A DNA stretch of 64,000 nt from Limnohabitans sp. JirII-31 (GTDB lineage: Bacteria > Pseudomonadota > Gammaproteobacteria > Burkholderiales > Burkholderiaceae_C): positions 372,001 through 436,000 of the forward strand of contig NZ_NESA01000001.1 in the NCBI RefSeq assembly GCF_002778315.1. The letters are read 5' to 3'. How positions within the stretch are numbered: the first letter of the stretch is position 1; each line of letters starts with the position of its first letter. Below the pieces are notes generated by a model that was not told where the DNA came from, did no database searches, and was given only the letters and a program-made list of their open reading frames with translations. Positions 49,352 through 57,060 of the stretch are shown here, in pieces. The translations under genes and the position numbers were made by a program.

Positions 49352-49390
49352 CATGGTGGTTCAGTTCACGGTGCTGAAATTTCCACCATG
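49352..49390. terminator. nested hairpin between convergent genes
   Basis: CATGGTGG (49352-49359) pairs with CCACCATG (49383-49390), and inside it TTCAG pairs with CTGAA. The stem covers the stop codon and last codons of the SOUL gene and follows the PHA-system gene. There is no T run, so it may act on RNA stability as much as termination. Confidence 0.5.
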
Positions 49391-50040
49391 ATCTCGTTGC
49401 GTCTGAACATGGGCAGTGTCCAAGGAGGGTCATACCTTGCGAGTTGTGGTTTGCCGACGACTGTGAGCGATTTTTGATGGGCCCATTCAAGCGCCTCTTC
49501 GCTTTTTTTCTGAACTCTCGCGAGCGTGTTGAACCCCGAGTATTTGAGGACTACAAAGTGCTTGCTTGGAATTTCTCTCAAACTCACAGCAGGGTTCTTG
49601 GGCTGTGGAATGTTGGCCAAGTTGTACTGGCTAGGCATCACAAAATGAATGCGCCATTTGTTGGCGGTTTGCATATTTGTTTCTGCTGACGCGGGCTGTG
49701 CCGTGACAGATGCCGTCATTGAAATTTTGGAAGACTGTGGCTCGACCGTGACAGGGGCTGTCATGGCGATTTTCGACCTTTGCGTGGACTCAGGCAGTTG
49801 GTTGTTTCCAAAAATAAAGTCTGCAATGAGCCGAAATCCTTTGCCAGAAGCTTCATCCATATCGCCTTCTACCAACGTCTCGGCAATGAGGCTGGGTGCG
49901 TAGTGTCGAATTTCAAATGGATCTTCGGATGAAATGACGTTGTATGTCGGTTCTTCGATGGCCATGGCAGGTCCAATCCAGCAAAGGCTCAGTATGAGGC
50001 TTATGCGCAGCAGTGTGTTTTTTTTCATGTCATCAAGCAT
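49366..50040 (-). CDS. SOUL heme-binding family protein, exported
   Basis: A 224-residue SOUL-family protein with an N-terminal signal peptide (TLLRISLILSLCWIGPAMA). The family pattern is visible as YNVISSEDPFEIRHYAPSLI, KIAMTAPVTVEPQ and WRIHFVMPSQYNLANIPQP. A second similar short copy (KISMTASVTAQPA) is inserted in the middle. ATG 50040 overlaps the MerR stop by eight bases and has GAGG at proper distance, so it is coupled to that regulator. Heme binding is a family property and is not shown here. Confidence 0.82.
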   Translation of the reverse strand: MLDDMKKNTLLRISLILSLCWIGPAMAIEEPTYNVISSEDPFEIRHYAPSLIAETLVEGDMDEASGKGFRLIADFIFGNNQLPESTQRSKIAMTAPVTVEPQSSKISMTASVTAQPASAETNMQTANKWRIHFVMPSQYNLANIPQPKNPAVSLREIPSKHFVVLKYSGFNTLARVQKKSEEALEWAHQKSLTVVGKPQLARYDPPWTLPMFRRNEIMVEISAP

Positions 50041-51025
50041 GGCGCTGATCCTCACGCAGATCAATGCCTTCATGCTGGGCAATTTTTTCAAGTGCGTTTT
50101 CAAACAGCGAACGGGCAGAACCTGAAATAGATCGGAGGTAGGCGTGCAGGTGGGCATCCTCGGTGCTGTTGTTCAAACACGCTTGGCTGTATTCCTCAAA
50201 ACTTGCGAGCTGTGAAATCAGCTCCGCGACATGCCTGGGACATTCGCACAAGACTTGGGTGGAGATGCTGGCCACTCGGCTGAGTGTTTCCTCCGAGTAT
50301 TTGCGTGCGGCAATCACGGCACCGCTTGTTCCGAATTGTTGTGCGTGGTCGCGGTCTGCTAACAAAACGGATTGCAGCAATTCGGCCAGCTCACTGTCTG
50401 AAATCGGTTCGCGCCTGACGATCAAGCCTGAAAATTTCATCGCTTGGACCACGGACTCCGGCGCAAAGTTGTAAATGACGATGGTTTGCGCAAACTTGTG
50501 TTGATCAATCAGGGCTTGAATTGACGTGTGAACATTGGTTTGCAGAGTGTTGACTTTGATCAACAAGACTTGTGGTGCGTCGGACAGTTTGGCTTTGCTT
50601 GCCGCATCCAGATCCATCCACACGTTCGTGACCTTGAGTCTGTGTTGCTGCAAACCCGCCGCAAACTTGGTGGATTCAATGCGATTGGCCATGCTCAGAC
50701 CCACGACACCCAGAGACACCGGTTGTCCGGGTGTCACCAAGCGCTTGTGGGCGTTGTGGGGCATGTTGCTGATGCGCCTGAGTTGCTCCAAATCCAAGTG
50801 GGCCACCGCGCTGATGGCATGCCCCGCATGAGAGAGCTGCTTGAGCAGCAATGCCTTGGAGACATCGTGCTCTGCAAACAAACGCTGCTTGCCTGTTGTC
50901 TTGATTGGGCTGAACGCGCCGTAGCGCGTTTCCCAGATGCGCAAAGTGGAAACGGGAATGCCTGAGGTCTTGGATACCGCTCCAATTCGATAGAGGGCAA
51001 TGGTGGCGTGGTGTGGTGTGTTCAA
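50033..51025 (-). CDS. MerR-family regulator with degenerate B12-domain-like C-terminus
   Basis: A 330-residue MerR-type regulator. The winged helix is RIGAVSKTSGIPVSTLRIWE then TRYGAFSP at residues 13-40. The C-terminal half resembles CarH/LitR-type cobalamin-binding regulators in layout (VSLGVVGLSMANRIESTKFA), but the His of the E/DxHxxG cobalamin signature is absent. The start is TTG 51025 with AAAGGTG at 51031-51037; no ATG start is available at a fitting place. It is divergent from an Rrf2-like gene and coupled to the SOUL gene. The promoter region holds 11-bp direct repeats. Confidence 0.85.
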   Translation of the reverse strand: MNTPHHATIALYRIGAVSKTSGIPVSTLRIWETRYGAFSPIKTTGKQRLFAEHDVSKALLLKQLSHAGHAISAVAHLDLEQLRRISNMPHNAHKRLVTPGQPVSLGVVGLSMANRIESTKFAAGLQQHRLKVTNVWMDLDAASKAKLSDAPQVLLIKVNTLQTNVHTSIQALIDQHKFAQTIVIYNFAPESVVQAMKFSGLIVRREPISDSELAELLQSVLLADRDHAQQFGTSGAVIAARKYSEETLSRVASISTQVLCECPRHVAELISQLASFEEYSQACLNNSTEDAHLHAYLRSISGSARSLFENALEKIAQHEGIDLREDQRHA

Positions 51026-51039
51026 CGTTGCACCTTTGA

Positions 51040-51056
51040 GTAGATGTTGCGTAGAT
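51040..51056. promoter_or_regulatory. candidate MerR (CarH/LitR-like) operator, copy 1
   Basis: GTAGAT occurs at 51040-51045 and 51051-51056, an 11-bp period. On the minus strand each unit reads ATCTAC, matching the TnTAC core described for CarH operators, which are tandem 11-bp direct repeats. The site lies just upstream of the MerR start. Confidence 0.6.
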
Positions 51057-51089
51057 TATTGTTCGAAATGTCGATAATTTACCAAATAT

Positions 51090-51106
51090 TTAGATTTTGC
51101 GTAGAT
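51090..51106. promoter_or_regulatory. candidate MerR (CarH/LitR-like) operator, copy 2
   Basis: TTAGAT at 51090-51095 and GTAGAT at 51101-51106 repeat the copy 1 pattern exactly 50 bases away (near five helical turns). Fifteen of sixteen bases starting TAGAT are shared between copies. It lies upstream of the Rrf2-like gene, so both divergent genes could be controlled. Confidence 0.6.
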
Positions 51107-51142
51107 ATATGGCTGAAAATCCTACTCATTAGGAGTTAAGCC

Positions 51143-51640
51143 ATGATTTCGAAGAAAACAATCAACGCCATTGAAGTTTGTGTCTTCCTCGCAGGGCGGC
51201 GCAACGTCGGTTATGTCACCACGACAGAGCTGTCCCCCAGGCTCGACCTGTCCATCTCTTACCTGGAAAACATCCTCAAGCTTTTGAAGGACCACAAAAT
51301 TGTGACTTCTATGAAGGGGCCTGGCGGCGGGTACATGATTCAGGGCGATGTGTCTTGCATCTCCATGTGGGATATCGCTTTGGTGTTTGAGCAAACTCTC
51401 GATGGCGCACTCCCTGACCACGAAGACAAGCGGTCTAAGCCTGCAAGCTACGAGCTGGGTCTTGAACACGTCATCAAGGACACGTTGAGCAAATTCACCT
51501 TGTCAGACTTTGCGGACACATCCTCCGCCGTGATGAAGTCCTACGCACAAGAGATGGGTCGTTTCCATTTCAAGCCATTGGCTGCACCGTTCATGCCAAA
51601 AGCTCCCAATTCGGTGTTCCAACTTCACATGACGTTTTGA
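51143..51640 (+). CDS. Rrf2-family regulator lacking cluster cysteines
   Basis: A 165-residue Rrf2-type winged-helix protein (YVTTTELSPRLDLSISYLEN then ILKLLKDHKIV, and the wing MKGPGGGYMI). The three Cys that bind an iron-sulfur cluster in IscR/NsrR are absent from the region after the wing. ATG 51143 follows AGGAG at 51131-51135. It is divergent from the MerR gene and followed by an exported peptidase gene. Confidence 0.83.
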   Translation: MISKKTINAIEVCVFLAGRRNVGYVTTTELSPRLDLSISYLENILKLLKDHKIVTSMKGPGGGYMIQGDVSCISMWDIALVFEQTLDGALPDHEDKRSKPASYELGLEHVIKDTLSKFTLSDFADTSSAVMKSYAQEMGRFHFKPLAAPFMPKAPNSVFQLHMTF

Positions 51641-51676
51641 TGCGCAGCCAAAGAAATTGGCTGAGTGATTGAGCTC

Positions 51677-53572
51677 ATGAACCTAGCTAAGATTTTTTGG
51701 TGCTTGTGCATATTTTTGTGGATGTCGAGCGAGGGGATCGCACAAAACAAGCCGGTAACTTCTGAGCTGTTGGAGGCTGAAGTCAGTCAATTTCGGCGTA
51801 CCGGTACGTATGCAGAGGTCGAAGCGACGTGTCATCGCTTTGCAAGCACATATCCTGAGGCGGTTCGTTGCGTCAGCATTGGGCGCACGGCGGAAGGGCG
51901 TTCCATCATGGCCTTGGTCGTCAGCCGCAGTGGCGCTTTGACGCCCGATCAGGCGCAACGCATGAAGGTGCCTGTGGTGTTGGCCATTGGAGGGACGCAT
52001 GCGGGTGAGATGGACGGCAAGGATGCGGGGTTGATCGTTGTTCGAGACTTGTTGAAAAAAGTCTCTTCTGACGACCCGCTCAAACATCAAGTCTTTTTGT
52101 TTGTCCCCGTGTTCAATGTGGACGGGCATGAGCGTCCCAGTCCCTTCAACCGACCCAATCAAAACGGCCCCAGCTTGCAAGGCGAGCGGGTGACCGCACA
52201 GCGCATCAACCTCAACCGCGACTGGATATTGGGCCAATCATCCGAGATGAATGCCATGCTGCAATTCATCGCCGATTGGGATCCATTGCTGACCCTGGAT
52301 TTGCATGTGACAGATGGCGTTCGCTTTCGTCACGATGTTTCGTTGTCCATGTCGCCCATGTTCGGTGTGGACGATGCATTGCGTGAAGTGTCAGATCAGT
52401 TCTCTGTGGACATGATGAAGCGCCTGTCTGCCAGCGGCCATCGTCCCCTGGACTTCACGCCGGTTTTGCTGGATTTTGAAAATCCGCGTGCGGGCATCAT
52501 GCGTGATGCAGATGCGCCTCGGTTTTCGCATGTGTACGCCGTATTGCGCAATCGCATGGGCATCTTGGTGGAAGACCACGCTTGGGATCCCTATGCGCAG
52601 CGCGTGAAAACCAGCCACGATGTGTTGACCGCTGCACTGGATCTCATCGCCAAACAAGGCAAGCAGTTGTTGGATGTTGCACTTCAAGCGGATGAGAAAT
52701 CCGAAACGATGTACAGCCAAGCTGTGGCCCTGGACTGGCACAACATGCTTGAGGCAGGAATTGACATTCCTACGGGGCAAGCCAATTTGTTGGGTTACGA
52801 ATACACCACACACAGCGATGCGCCTGTGGTCGGCGGTCGCCACATCACCTACCATTTGCAGAAACCCACGGTGTGGCAGGTGCCTGTGTATGGTGATATT
52901 CAACCTGTCAACGAAGCCATCGTTAGTTTTCCTCAAGCGGGTTACATCATTCCAGCCGGATGGGCTTCGGTGGTGTTGCCCTACCTGCAAAAGCACCACA
53001 TCACCTACCAGGTGCTGACGAAAAATATGCAGGGCGTCGATGTGCAGGAACTGCATGTGGACCCCGAGAGCATTTCCTTCGAGTCGCGAACTTTTCAAGG
53101 GCGCTTGCGAACTCAGATCAGCGGTGAATGGGTGACGGCTCAGGTCAACCTGACATCAGGCTCACTGTATGTGCCCATTCGACAGGCGCGTGCATTGCTG
53201 GTGGCGCATTTGCTTGAACCCGTTTCGCCTGACTCCTTGTCGCGCTGGGGTTTGTTCAACACGGCCTACGAAATTACAGACCACATCTCCAACCACAGAC
53301 AGCTGCAAATTGCGCAGTGGATGTATGCGCAAGACCGACGTATTCGGGAAAGATACGGTGAAACACTTCACAAAAAACTGTCGGCGTTGCGGCAGGAATA
53401 TCAAATACGCATGGACCGGGATGAACGCTTTCACGAAGATCCCGAGCAAAGAATGGACTTTTGGATCAGCCAAATCCCGTACCACGACCCAACGTTCAAC
53501 AAGTACCCGGTGATGCGTACCGATCACTTGCAGAGTTCCGCATGGTTATCTCGTGCTGAATCAGGCCACTGA
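51677..53572 (+). CDS. exported M14-family zinc carboxypeptidase
   Basis: A 631-residue protein with an N-terminal signal (IFWCLCIFLWMSSEGIA). The M14 zinc site is H108-A-G-E111 in GGTHAGEMDGKD, with a third ligand His likely in LDLHVTDG near residue 211. N178-L-N-R181 matches the substrate-binding N-x-x-R. The catalytic Glu is not located with certainty. The C-terminal 300 residues are an extra domain of unknown role. GTG 51665 is an alternative start, giving 12 more bases. It probably trims peptides or cell-wall peptides outside the cytoplasm. Confidence 0.8.
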   Translation: MNLAKIFWCLCIFLWMSSEGIAQNKPVTSELLEAEVSQFRRTGTYAEVEATCHRFASTYPEAVRCVSIGRTAEGRSIMALVVSRSGALTPDQAQRMKVPVVLAIGGTHAGEMDGKDAGLIVVRDLLKKVSSDDPLKHQVFLFVPVFNVDGHERPSPFNRPNQNGPSLQGERVTAQRINLNRDWILGQSSEMNAMLQFIADWDPLLTLDLHVTDGVRFRHDVSLSMSPMFGVDDALREVSDQFSVDMMKRLSASGHRPLDFTPVLLDFENPRAGIMRDADAPRFSHVYAVLRNRMGILVEDHAWDPYAQRVKTSHDVLTAALDLIAKQGKQLLDVALQADEKSETMYSQAVALDWHNMLEAGIDIPTGQANLLGYEYTTHSDAPVVGGRHITYHLQKPTVWQVPVYGDIQPVNEAIVSFPQAGYIIPAGWASVVLPYLQKHHITYQVLTKNMQGVDVQELHVDPESISFESRTFQGRLRTQISGEWVTAQVNLTSGSLYVPIRQARALLVAHLLEPVSPDSLSRWGLFNTAYEITDHISNHRQLQIAQWMYAQDRRIRERYGETLHKKLSALRQEYQIRMDRDERFHEDPEQRMDFWISQIPYHDPTFNKYPVMRTDHLQSSAWLSRAESGH

Positions 53573-53593
53573 TCTGCGTTATTGAGGAAAAAA

Positions 53594-53881
53594 ATGCGCA
53601 TCAAATTTTCACAAAAGTTGGCAACTCTCACACCCGGTGACGTATCGGCCGTGATTCAAATGGCGTGGGAGGACAGAACTTCATTTGAGTCAATCAAAGA
53701 GCGCGTGGGCCTGTCTGAATCTGACGTTGTACGCTTGATGCGTCACGAACTTAGCCCCAGCTCATACCAGTTGTGGCGCACGAGGATGAAGGGGCGAGTC
53801 ACAAAGCATCGTGCGTTAAGAAGCCCGAAAATGAAATTCGATGACCGAATGATTGCAAATCATCGGCGTGCCAATTGCTAA
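53594..53881 (+). CDS. DUF2805 / TIGR03643 family protein
   Basis: A 95-residue protein with the family pattern VIQMAWEDRTSFESIKERVG, then LSESDVVRLMRHELSPSSY and LWRTRMKGRVTKH. The fold looks like a small helix-turn-helix. These genes often sit in proteobacterial light- or stress-induced clusters next to photolyase or MerR genes, by my recollection of genome context. ATG 53594 is preceded by GAGGAAA. Confidence 0.85.
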   Translation: MRIKFSQKLATLTPGDVSAVIQMAWEDRTSFESIKERVGLSESDVVRLMRHELSPSSYQLWRTRMKGRVTKHRALRSPKMKFDDRMIANHRRANC

Positions 53882-53903
53882 TTCAAAACGATCGGAGCTC
53901 CAC

Positions 53904-54074
53904 ATGACAAACGACCCTAGATGCTGCGGAACCGGCACTTGCATCATCAACGATGAAGGCCTTTGCTGGTGCGGTCAACAATGGGATGGCCAAAAAATGT
54001 GTTTCACAGCCTCAGCGGATGTCAGCAACGTTGACAACTCGGCCGAGCCTCAAGAGCCTGTGCCCAATGAGTGA
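53904..54074 (+). CDS. Cys-rich micro-protein
   Basis: A 56-residue protein. Six Cys are packed in RCCGTGTCIINDEG, LCWCGQQWDG and MCF within the first 33 residues, a layout seen in small conserved proteins of Burkholderiales. The C-terminal tail is acidic and disordered. ATG 53904 follows GGAG at 53894-53897. It may bind metal or form disulfides. There is no signal peptide. Confidence 0.7.
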   Translation: MTNDPRCCGTGTCIINDEGLCWCGQQWDGQKMCFTASADVSNVDNSAEPQEPVPNE

Positions 54075-54124
54075 TTTGTTCGCAACAATTGGTCGAATCA
54101 ATGACCTGTAAGTTGTGTTGACCT

Positions 54125-54973
54125 ATGGCAATTGCCGATCCAACTGTTGTTGCACACAAGATTGATTCAACCAGTCTTGCCGCGTTACCTCGCACCTCGG
54201 GCGTTTACATCTTCAAAGGCGAGGGCACGTTGCCCCTGTACATTGGAAAAAGTGTGGATATTCGTAGTCGGGTGATGAGTCACCTCAGGGCGCCAGACGA
54301 AGCCAGCATGGTGGCTCAGACACGCAGGATCGACTTCATCGAGACAGCCGGGGATATCGGGGCCTTATTGCTTGAGTCCCGCATGATCAAAGAGCAAAGT
54401 CCACTGTTCAATCAGCGCCTGCGACGAATCAAAACGCTGTGCGCCATTCGCGTGAATCAAACAGCCCAAGGGGTCGTACCTGAGATCGTTGACAGCAAGT
54501 CAGTCCACCTTGGATCAACGCCTGAGCTTTATGGATTGTTCTCATCGGCTCACTCCGCGAATGCAAAGTTAAAAGACCTGGCACAGCAACATCTGTTGTG
54601 TCTATCGGTTCTGGGTTTGGAGAAGACGTCTCAGCGAGGGTGCTTCGGTTGGCAAATCAAAACCTGCTTAGGTGCTTGTGTGGGCAAAGAAGATCGACAC
54701 ACCCACGATCAAAGACTTTTGTCAGCGTTGGTTGATTCACAGGTGGAGGTCTGGCCGTTTGGTGGTCCTGTTGATCTCGTCGAAGAGAGGGATGGTTGGG
54801 TGCAAAGACACAGAGTCAACAACTGGTGCTACCTGGGTACGCAATGCTCAAAAGCTGGGCCAGCGCGTATGTTAAAGGCGCATCCACAACATGACTTTGA
54901 TCTGGACAGCTACAAGATACTGGTCAAGCCCATCATGCTCAAAAAGGTGAAAGTTGAAGCAGTTGAGCCATGA
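54125..54973 (+). CDS. cho: Cho-like excinuclease (GIY-YIG nuclease)
   Basis: A 282-residue GIY-YIG endonuclease resembling Cho, which makes the 3' incision in alternative nucleotide excision repair together with UvrA/B. The nuclease motif is SGVYIFKG...LPLYIGKS with following Arg (VDIRSRVMSHL) at residues 26-52, and the catalytic Glu in LLLESRMIKEQSP near residue 84. A C-terminal Cys-containing region, GCFGWQIKTCLGACVGKED, fits Cho and UvrC relatives. It closes the run of genes downstream of the MerR/Rrf2 pair. A strong terminator follows. Confidence 0.85.
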   Translation: MAIADPTVVAHKIDSTSLAALPRTSGVYIFKGEGTLPLYIGKSVDIRSRVMSHLRAPDEASMVAQTRRIDFIETAGDIGALLLESRMIKEQSPLFNQRLRRIKTLCAIRVNQTAQGVVPEIVDSKSVHLGSTPELYGLFSSAHSANAKLKDLAQQHLLCLSVLGLEKTSQRGCFGWQIKTCLGACVGKEDRHTHDQRLLSALVDSQVEVWPFGGPVDLVEERDGWVQRHRVNNWCYLGTQCSKAGPARMLKAHPQHDFDLDSYKILVKPIMLKKVKVEAVEP

Positions 54974-54988
54974 CGCCACAAAAAGAAA

Positions 54989-55018
54989 AACCCCTCTTGC
55001 ATTGCTGCAAGAGGGGTT
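54989..55018. terminator. rho-independent terminator, bidirectional
   Basis: A 13-bp perfect stem (AACCCCTCTTGCA / TGCAAGAGGGGTT) with loop TTGC is followed by CTTTTTTT on the plus strand. On the minus strand it is followed by a T run from aaaagaaaaa. It ends the cho transcript and the tRNA-Asn transcript. Confidence 0.92.
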
Positions 55019-55025
55019 CTTTTTT

Positions 55026-55101
55026 TGGCTCCTCGACCTGGGCTCGAACCAGGGACCTACGGATTAACAGTCCGGCGCTCTACCGACTGAGCTATCGAGG
55101 A
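55026..55101 (-). tRNA. tRNA-Asn (GTT)
   Basis: A 76-base tRNA with encoded CCA. The anticodon loop reads CTGTTAA, the T arm contains GGTTCGAGCC, and the acceptor TCCTCGA pairs with TCGAGGA. It differs little from the E. coli tRNA-Asn sequence. It is transcribed toward the shared terminator. Confidence 0.97.
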
Positions 55102-55138
55102 ATAAGACCGAAATTATAAAGCGTTTTTTGGCGTTTTT

Positions 55139-56035
55139 CTAGACCGACTGCATGATTTTTATAAAACCTTGCGCGCGGGCTTGTGGGTCTGGCGCATCGG
55201 TGATGGCGCGCACCATGGCCACCGAACCCACACCGGTTTGCAACACCGCAGACAGGCGCGATTCGTTAATGCCGCCAATGGCCACCAGCGGGTGCTGCTG
55301 CATCAAGCGGGCATAGGCTTGCAAGCGTCCCATGCCTTGCGGTGCGGTGGCCATGCGCTTCAAGGTGGTGGGAAACACCGCACCCAAGGCGATGTAGCTG
55401 GGCGACACCGCATCAGCGCGCAGCATCTCGGCGTAGCCGTGGGTGCTCAGGCCCAAACGCAGGCCTGCGCCGCGGATGGTTTGCAGGGGTGCATCGGCCA
55501 TGTCTTCTTGGCCCAGATGCACGCCGTAGGCACCCGCATCAATGGCCGCTTGCCAGTGGTCGTTGATGAACAGCAAGGCTTGGGTGCCTTGCACGGCGGC
55601 CACGGCGGCGTGCACTTCACGCGCAATGGCGGCGGCATCGTCTGACTTGAAGCGCAGTTGTACGGTGGGCACACCGGCACGTGCCATGCGGCCCACCCAC
55701 TGCGCATCGGGCAGCACGGCGTACAAACCCAAGGCGTGCGGGCAGGGCGCAAACGCGTGGTCTCTGGGCGCGGGGGCGATGCCAAAGTCTGCGGGGTGTA
55801 CAGGCCATGCGCTCACATCAAAACCACCCAGACGCAGGCTTTGTTGTTGCCAGGCTTGCATCACGCATTGCGCGTCGTGTTCTAAAAAGCCCAGCATGCG
55901 GCAGCCTTGCAGTACGCCTGCCATCTCGGGCGTTAAGGTGTTGTCCGACGGTGCTTGTGCATGGCTTTGCGGCTCACCGGCCAGCATGTGGGCATGTTGT
56001 TGCGCAATGGCGTTAGCGATGTCGTGTGCGTTCAT
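55139..56035 (-). CDS. thiE: thiamine phosphate synthase with N-terminal extension
   Basis: A 298-residue ThiE, joining the HMP pyrophosphate and thiazole phosphate. The catalytic barrel occupies residues about 105-298: GLYAVLPD opening, VPTVQLRFKS, INDHWQAAIDAGAYGVHLGQ and GLSTHGYAEM, with PLVAIGGINE near the end. The first about 100 residues are an extension not present in typical 210-residue ThiE, containing LGFLEHDAQCVMQAWQQQ and rich in Ala/Gln/His. ATG 56035 overlaps the thiG stop (ATGA). Confidence 0.9.
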   Translation of the reverse strand: MNAHDIANAIAQQHAHMLAGEPQSHAQAPSDNTLTPEMAGVLQGCRMLGFLEHDAQCVMQAWQQQSLRLGGFDVSAWPVHPADFGIAPAPRDHAFAPCPHALGLYAVLPDAQWVGRMARAGVPTVQLRFKSDDAAAIAREVHAAVAAVQGTQALLFINDHWQAAIDAGAYGVHLGQEDMADAPLQTIRGAGLRLGLSTHGYAEMLRADAVSPSYIALGAVFPTTLKRMATAPQGMGRLQAYARLMQQHPLVAIGGINESRLSAVLQTGVGSVAMVRAITDAPDPQARAQGFIKIMQSV

Positions 56036-56826
56036 GCTTGGTGCCAAAACGGTGTGCCCAACACGGGGGTGCTGGGTTGGGCGCTGTCTTGCGCTTGCAT
56101 AGCGCCTGCCACATAGGCGCTGTGCCCGGCATCTACCGCATCGGCAAATGCGCCGGCCATGCGCACCGGGTCTTGGGCCAGGGCCACGGCGGTGTTGAGC
56201 AACACCGCGTCGTAGCCCCATTCCATCACCTGGCAGGCGTGCGAAGGCAAGCCCAGCCCAGCATCCACGATGAGCGGCACATCCAGCCGCTCACGCAGTG
56301 TGCGCAGGGCGGTGGGGTTGACGGGGCCCTTGCCGGTGCCAATGGGTGCGGCCCAGGGCATCACGGCTTGGCAGCCCACATCGACCAAGCGTTGGCACAG
56401 CACCAGGTCTTCGGTGCAGTAGGGCAGCACCTTGAAGCCGGCCTTGATCAAACGGCTGGCGGCTTCGGGCAAGTTCAGCGTGTCGGGTTGCAAGGTGTAG
56501 TCGTCACCGATCAGCTCCAACTTGATCCAGTCGGTTTCAAACACTTCGCGTGCCATCTCGGCGGTGGTGATGGCTTCTTGCAGGCTGTGGCAACCCGCGG
56601 TGTTGGGCAACACCGGCACACCCGCTTGGCGCAGCAGGTTCCAAAAACTTTGCGAGGCTTCGCCACCGCTGCCAGTTTGTCGGCGCAAGGAGGCGGTCAG
56701 CATGGCTGGCTTAGCGCGCTCAATGGCAGCCAGCAACACGCTGGGTGAGGGGTAGCGCGAGGTGCCCAGCAGCAAGCGGCTGGCAAAGGTTTCGCCGTAG
56801 AGCGTGAGAGAGGTCGAGTGAGGCAT
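56032..56826 (-). CDS. thiG: thiazole synthase
   Basis: A 264-residue thiazole synthase that builds the thiazole ring from dehydroglycine, ThiS thiocarboxylate and deoxyxylulose phosphate. The Schiff-base Lys is in DWIKLELIGDDYTLQPD near residue 100. RLLLGTSRYPSPS near residue 16 and PLIVDAGLGLPSHA near 185 are typical. It lies 18 bases downstream of thiS. Confidence 0.95.
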   Translation of the reverse strand: MPHSTSLTLYGETFASRLLLGTSRYPSPSVLLAAIERAKPAMLTASLRRQTGSGGEASQSFWNLLRQAGVPVLPNTAGCHSLQEAITTAEMAREVFETDWIKLELIGDDYTLQPDTLNLPEAASRLIKAGFKVLPYCTEDLVLCQRLVDVGCQAVMPWAAPIGTGKGPVNPTALRTLRERLDVPLIVDAGLGLPSHACQVMEWGYDAVLLNTAVALAQDPVRMAGAFADAVDAGHSAYVAGAMQAQDSAQPSTPVLGTPFWHQA

Positions 56827-56844
56827 GGTGTGGTGGGGTTGCGA

Positions 56845-57060
56845 TCAACCGCCCGTGATGGGCGCGATCAATTCAATCTGGTCGTTGTCGTTCAAGCTGT
56901 GTTGGGCATATTGGGTACGTGGCACAAATTGCAGGTTCACGGCGGCGGCAAACGGCGGTTGAATGCCCGCGTGTTGCACCGCATCGGCCAATGTGGCACC
57001 TACGCTCAGATCGTGTGGGGCTTGGTTGATCAGCACCCGGATGGTGGTGGTTTCAGACAT
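56845..57060 (-). CDS. thiS: sulfur carrier protein ThiS
   Basis: A 71-residue ubiquitin-like sulfur carrier ending in the required Gly-Gly (LIAPITGG). LVINQAP-type hydrophobic start and LADAVQHAGIQPPFAAAVNL are normal. ATG 57060 overlaps the thiO stop by eight bases. It supplies sulfur to ThiG. Confidence 0.92.
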   Translation of the reverse strand: MSETTTIRVLINQAPHDLSVGATLADAVQHAGIQPPFAAAVNLQFVPRTQYAQHSLNDNDQIELIAPITGG

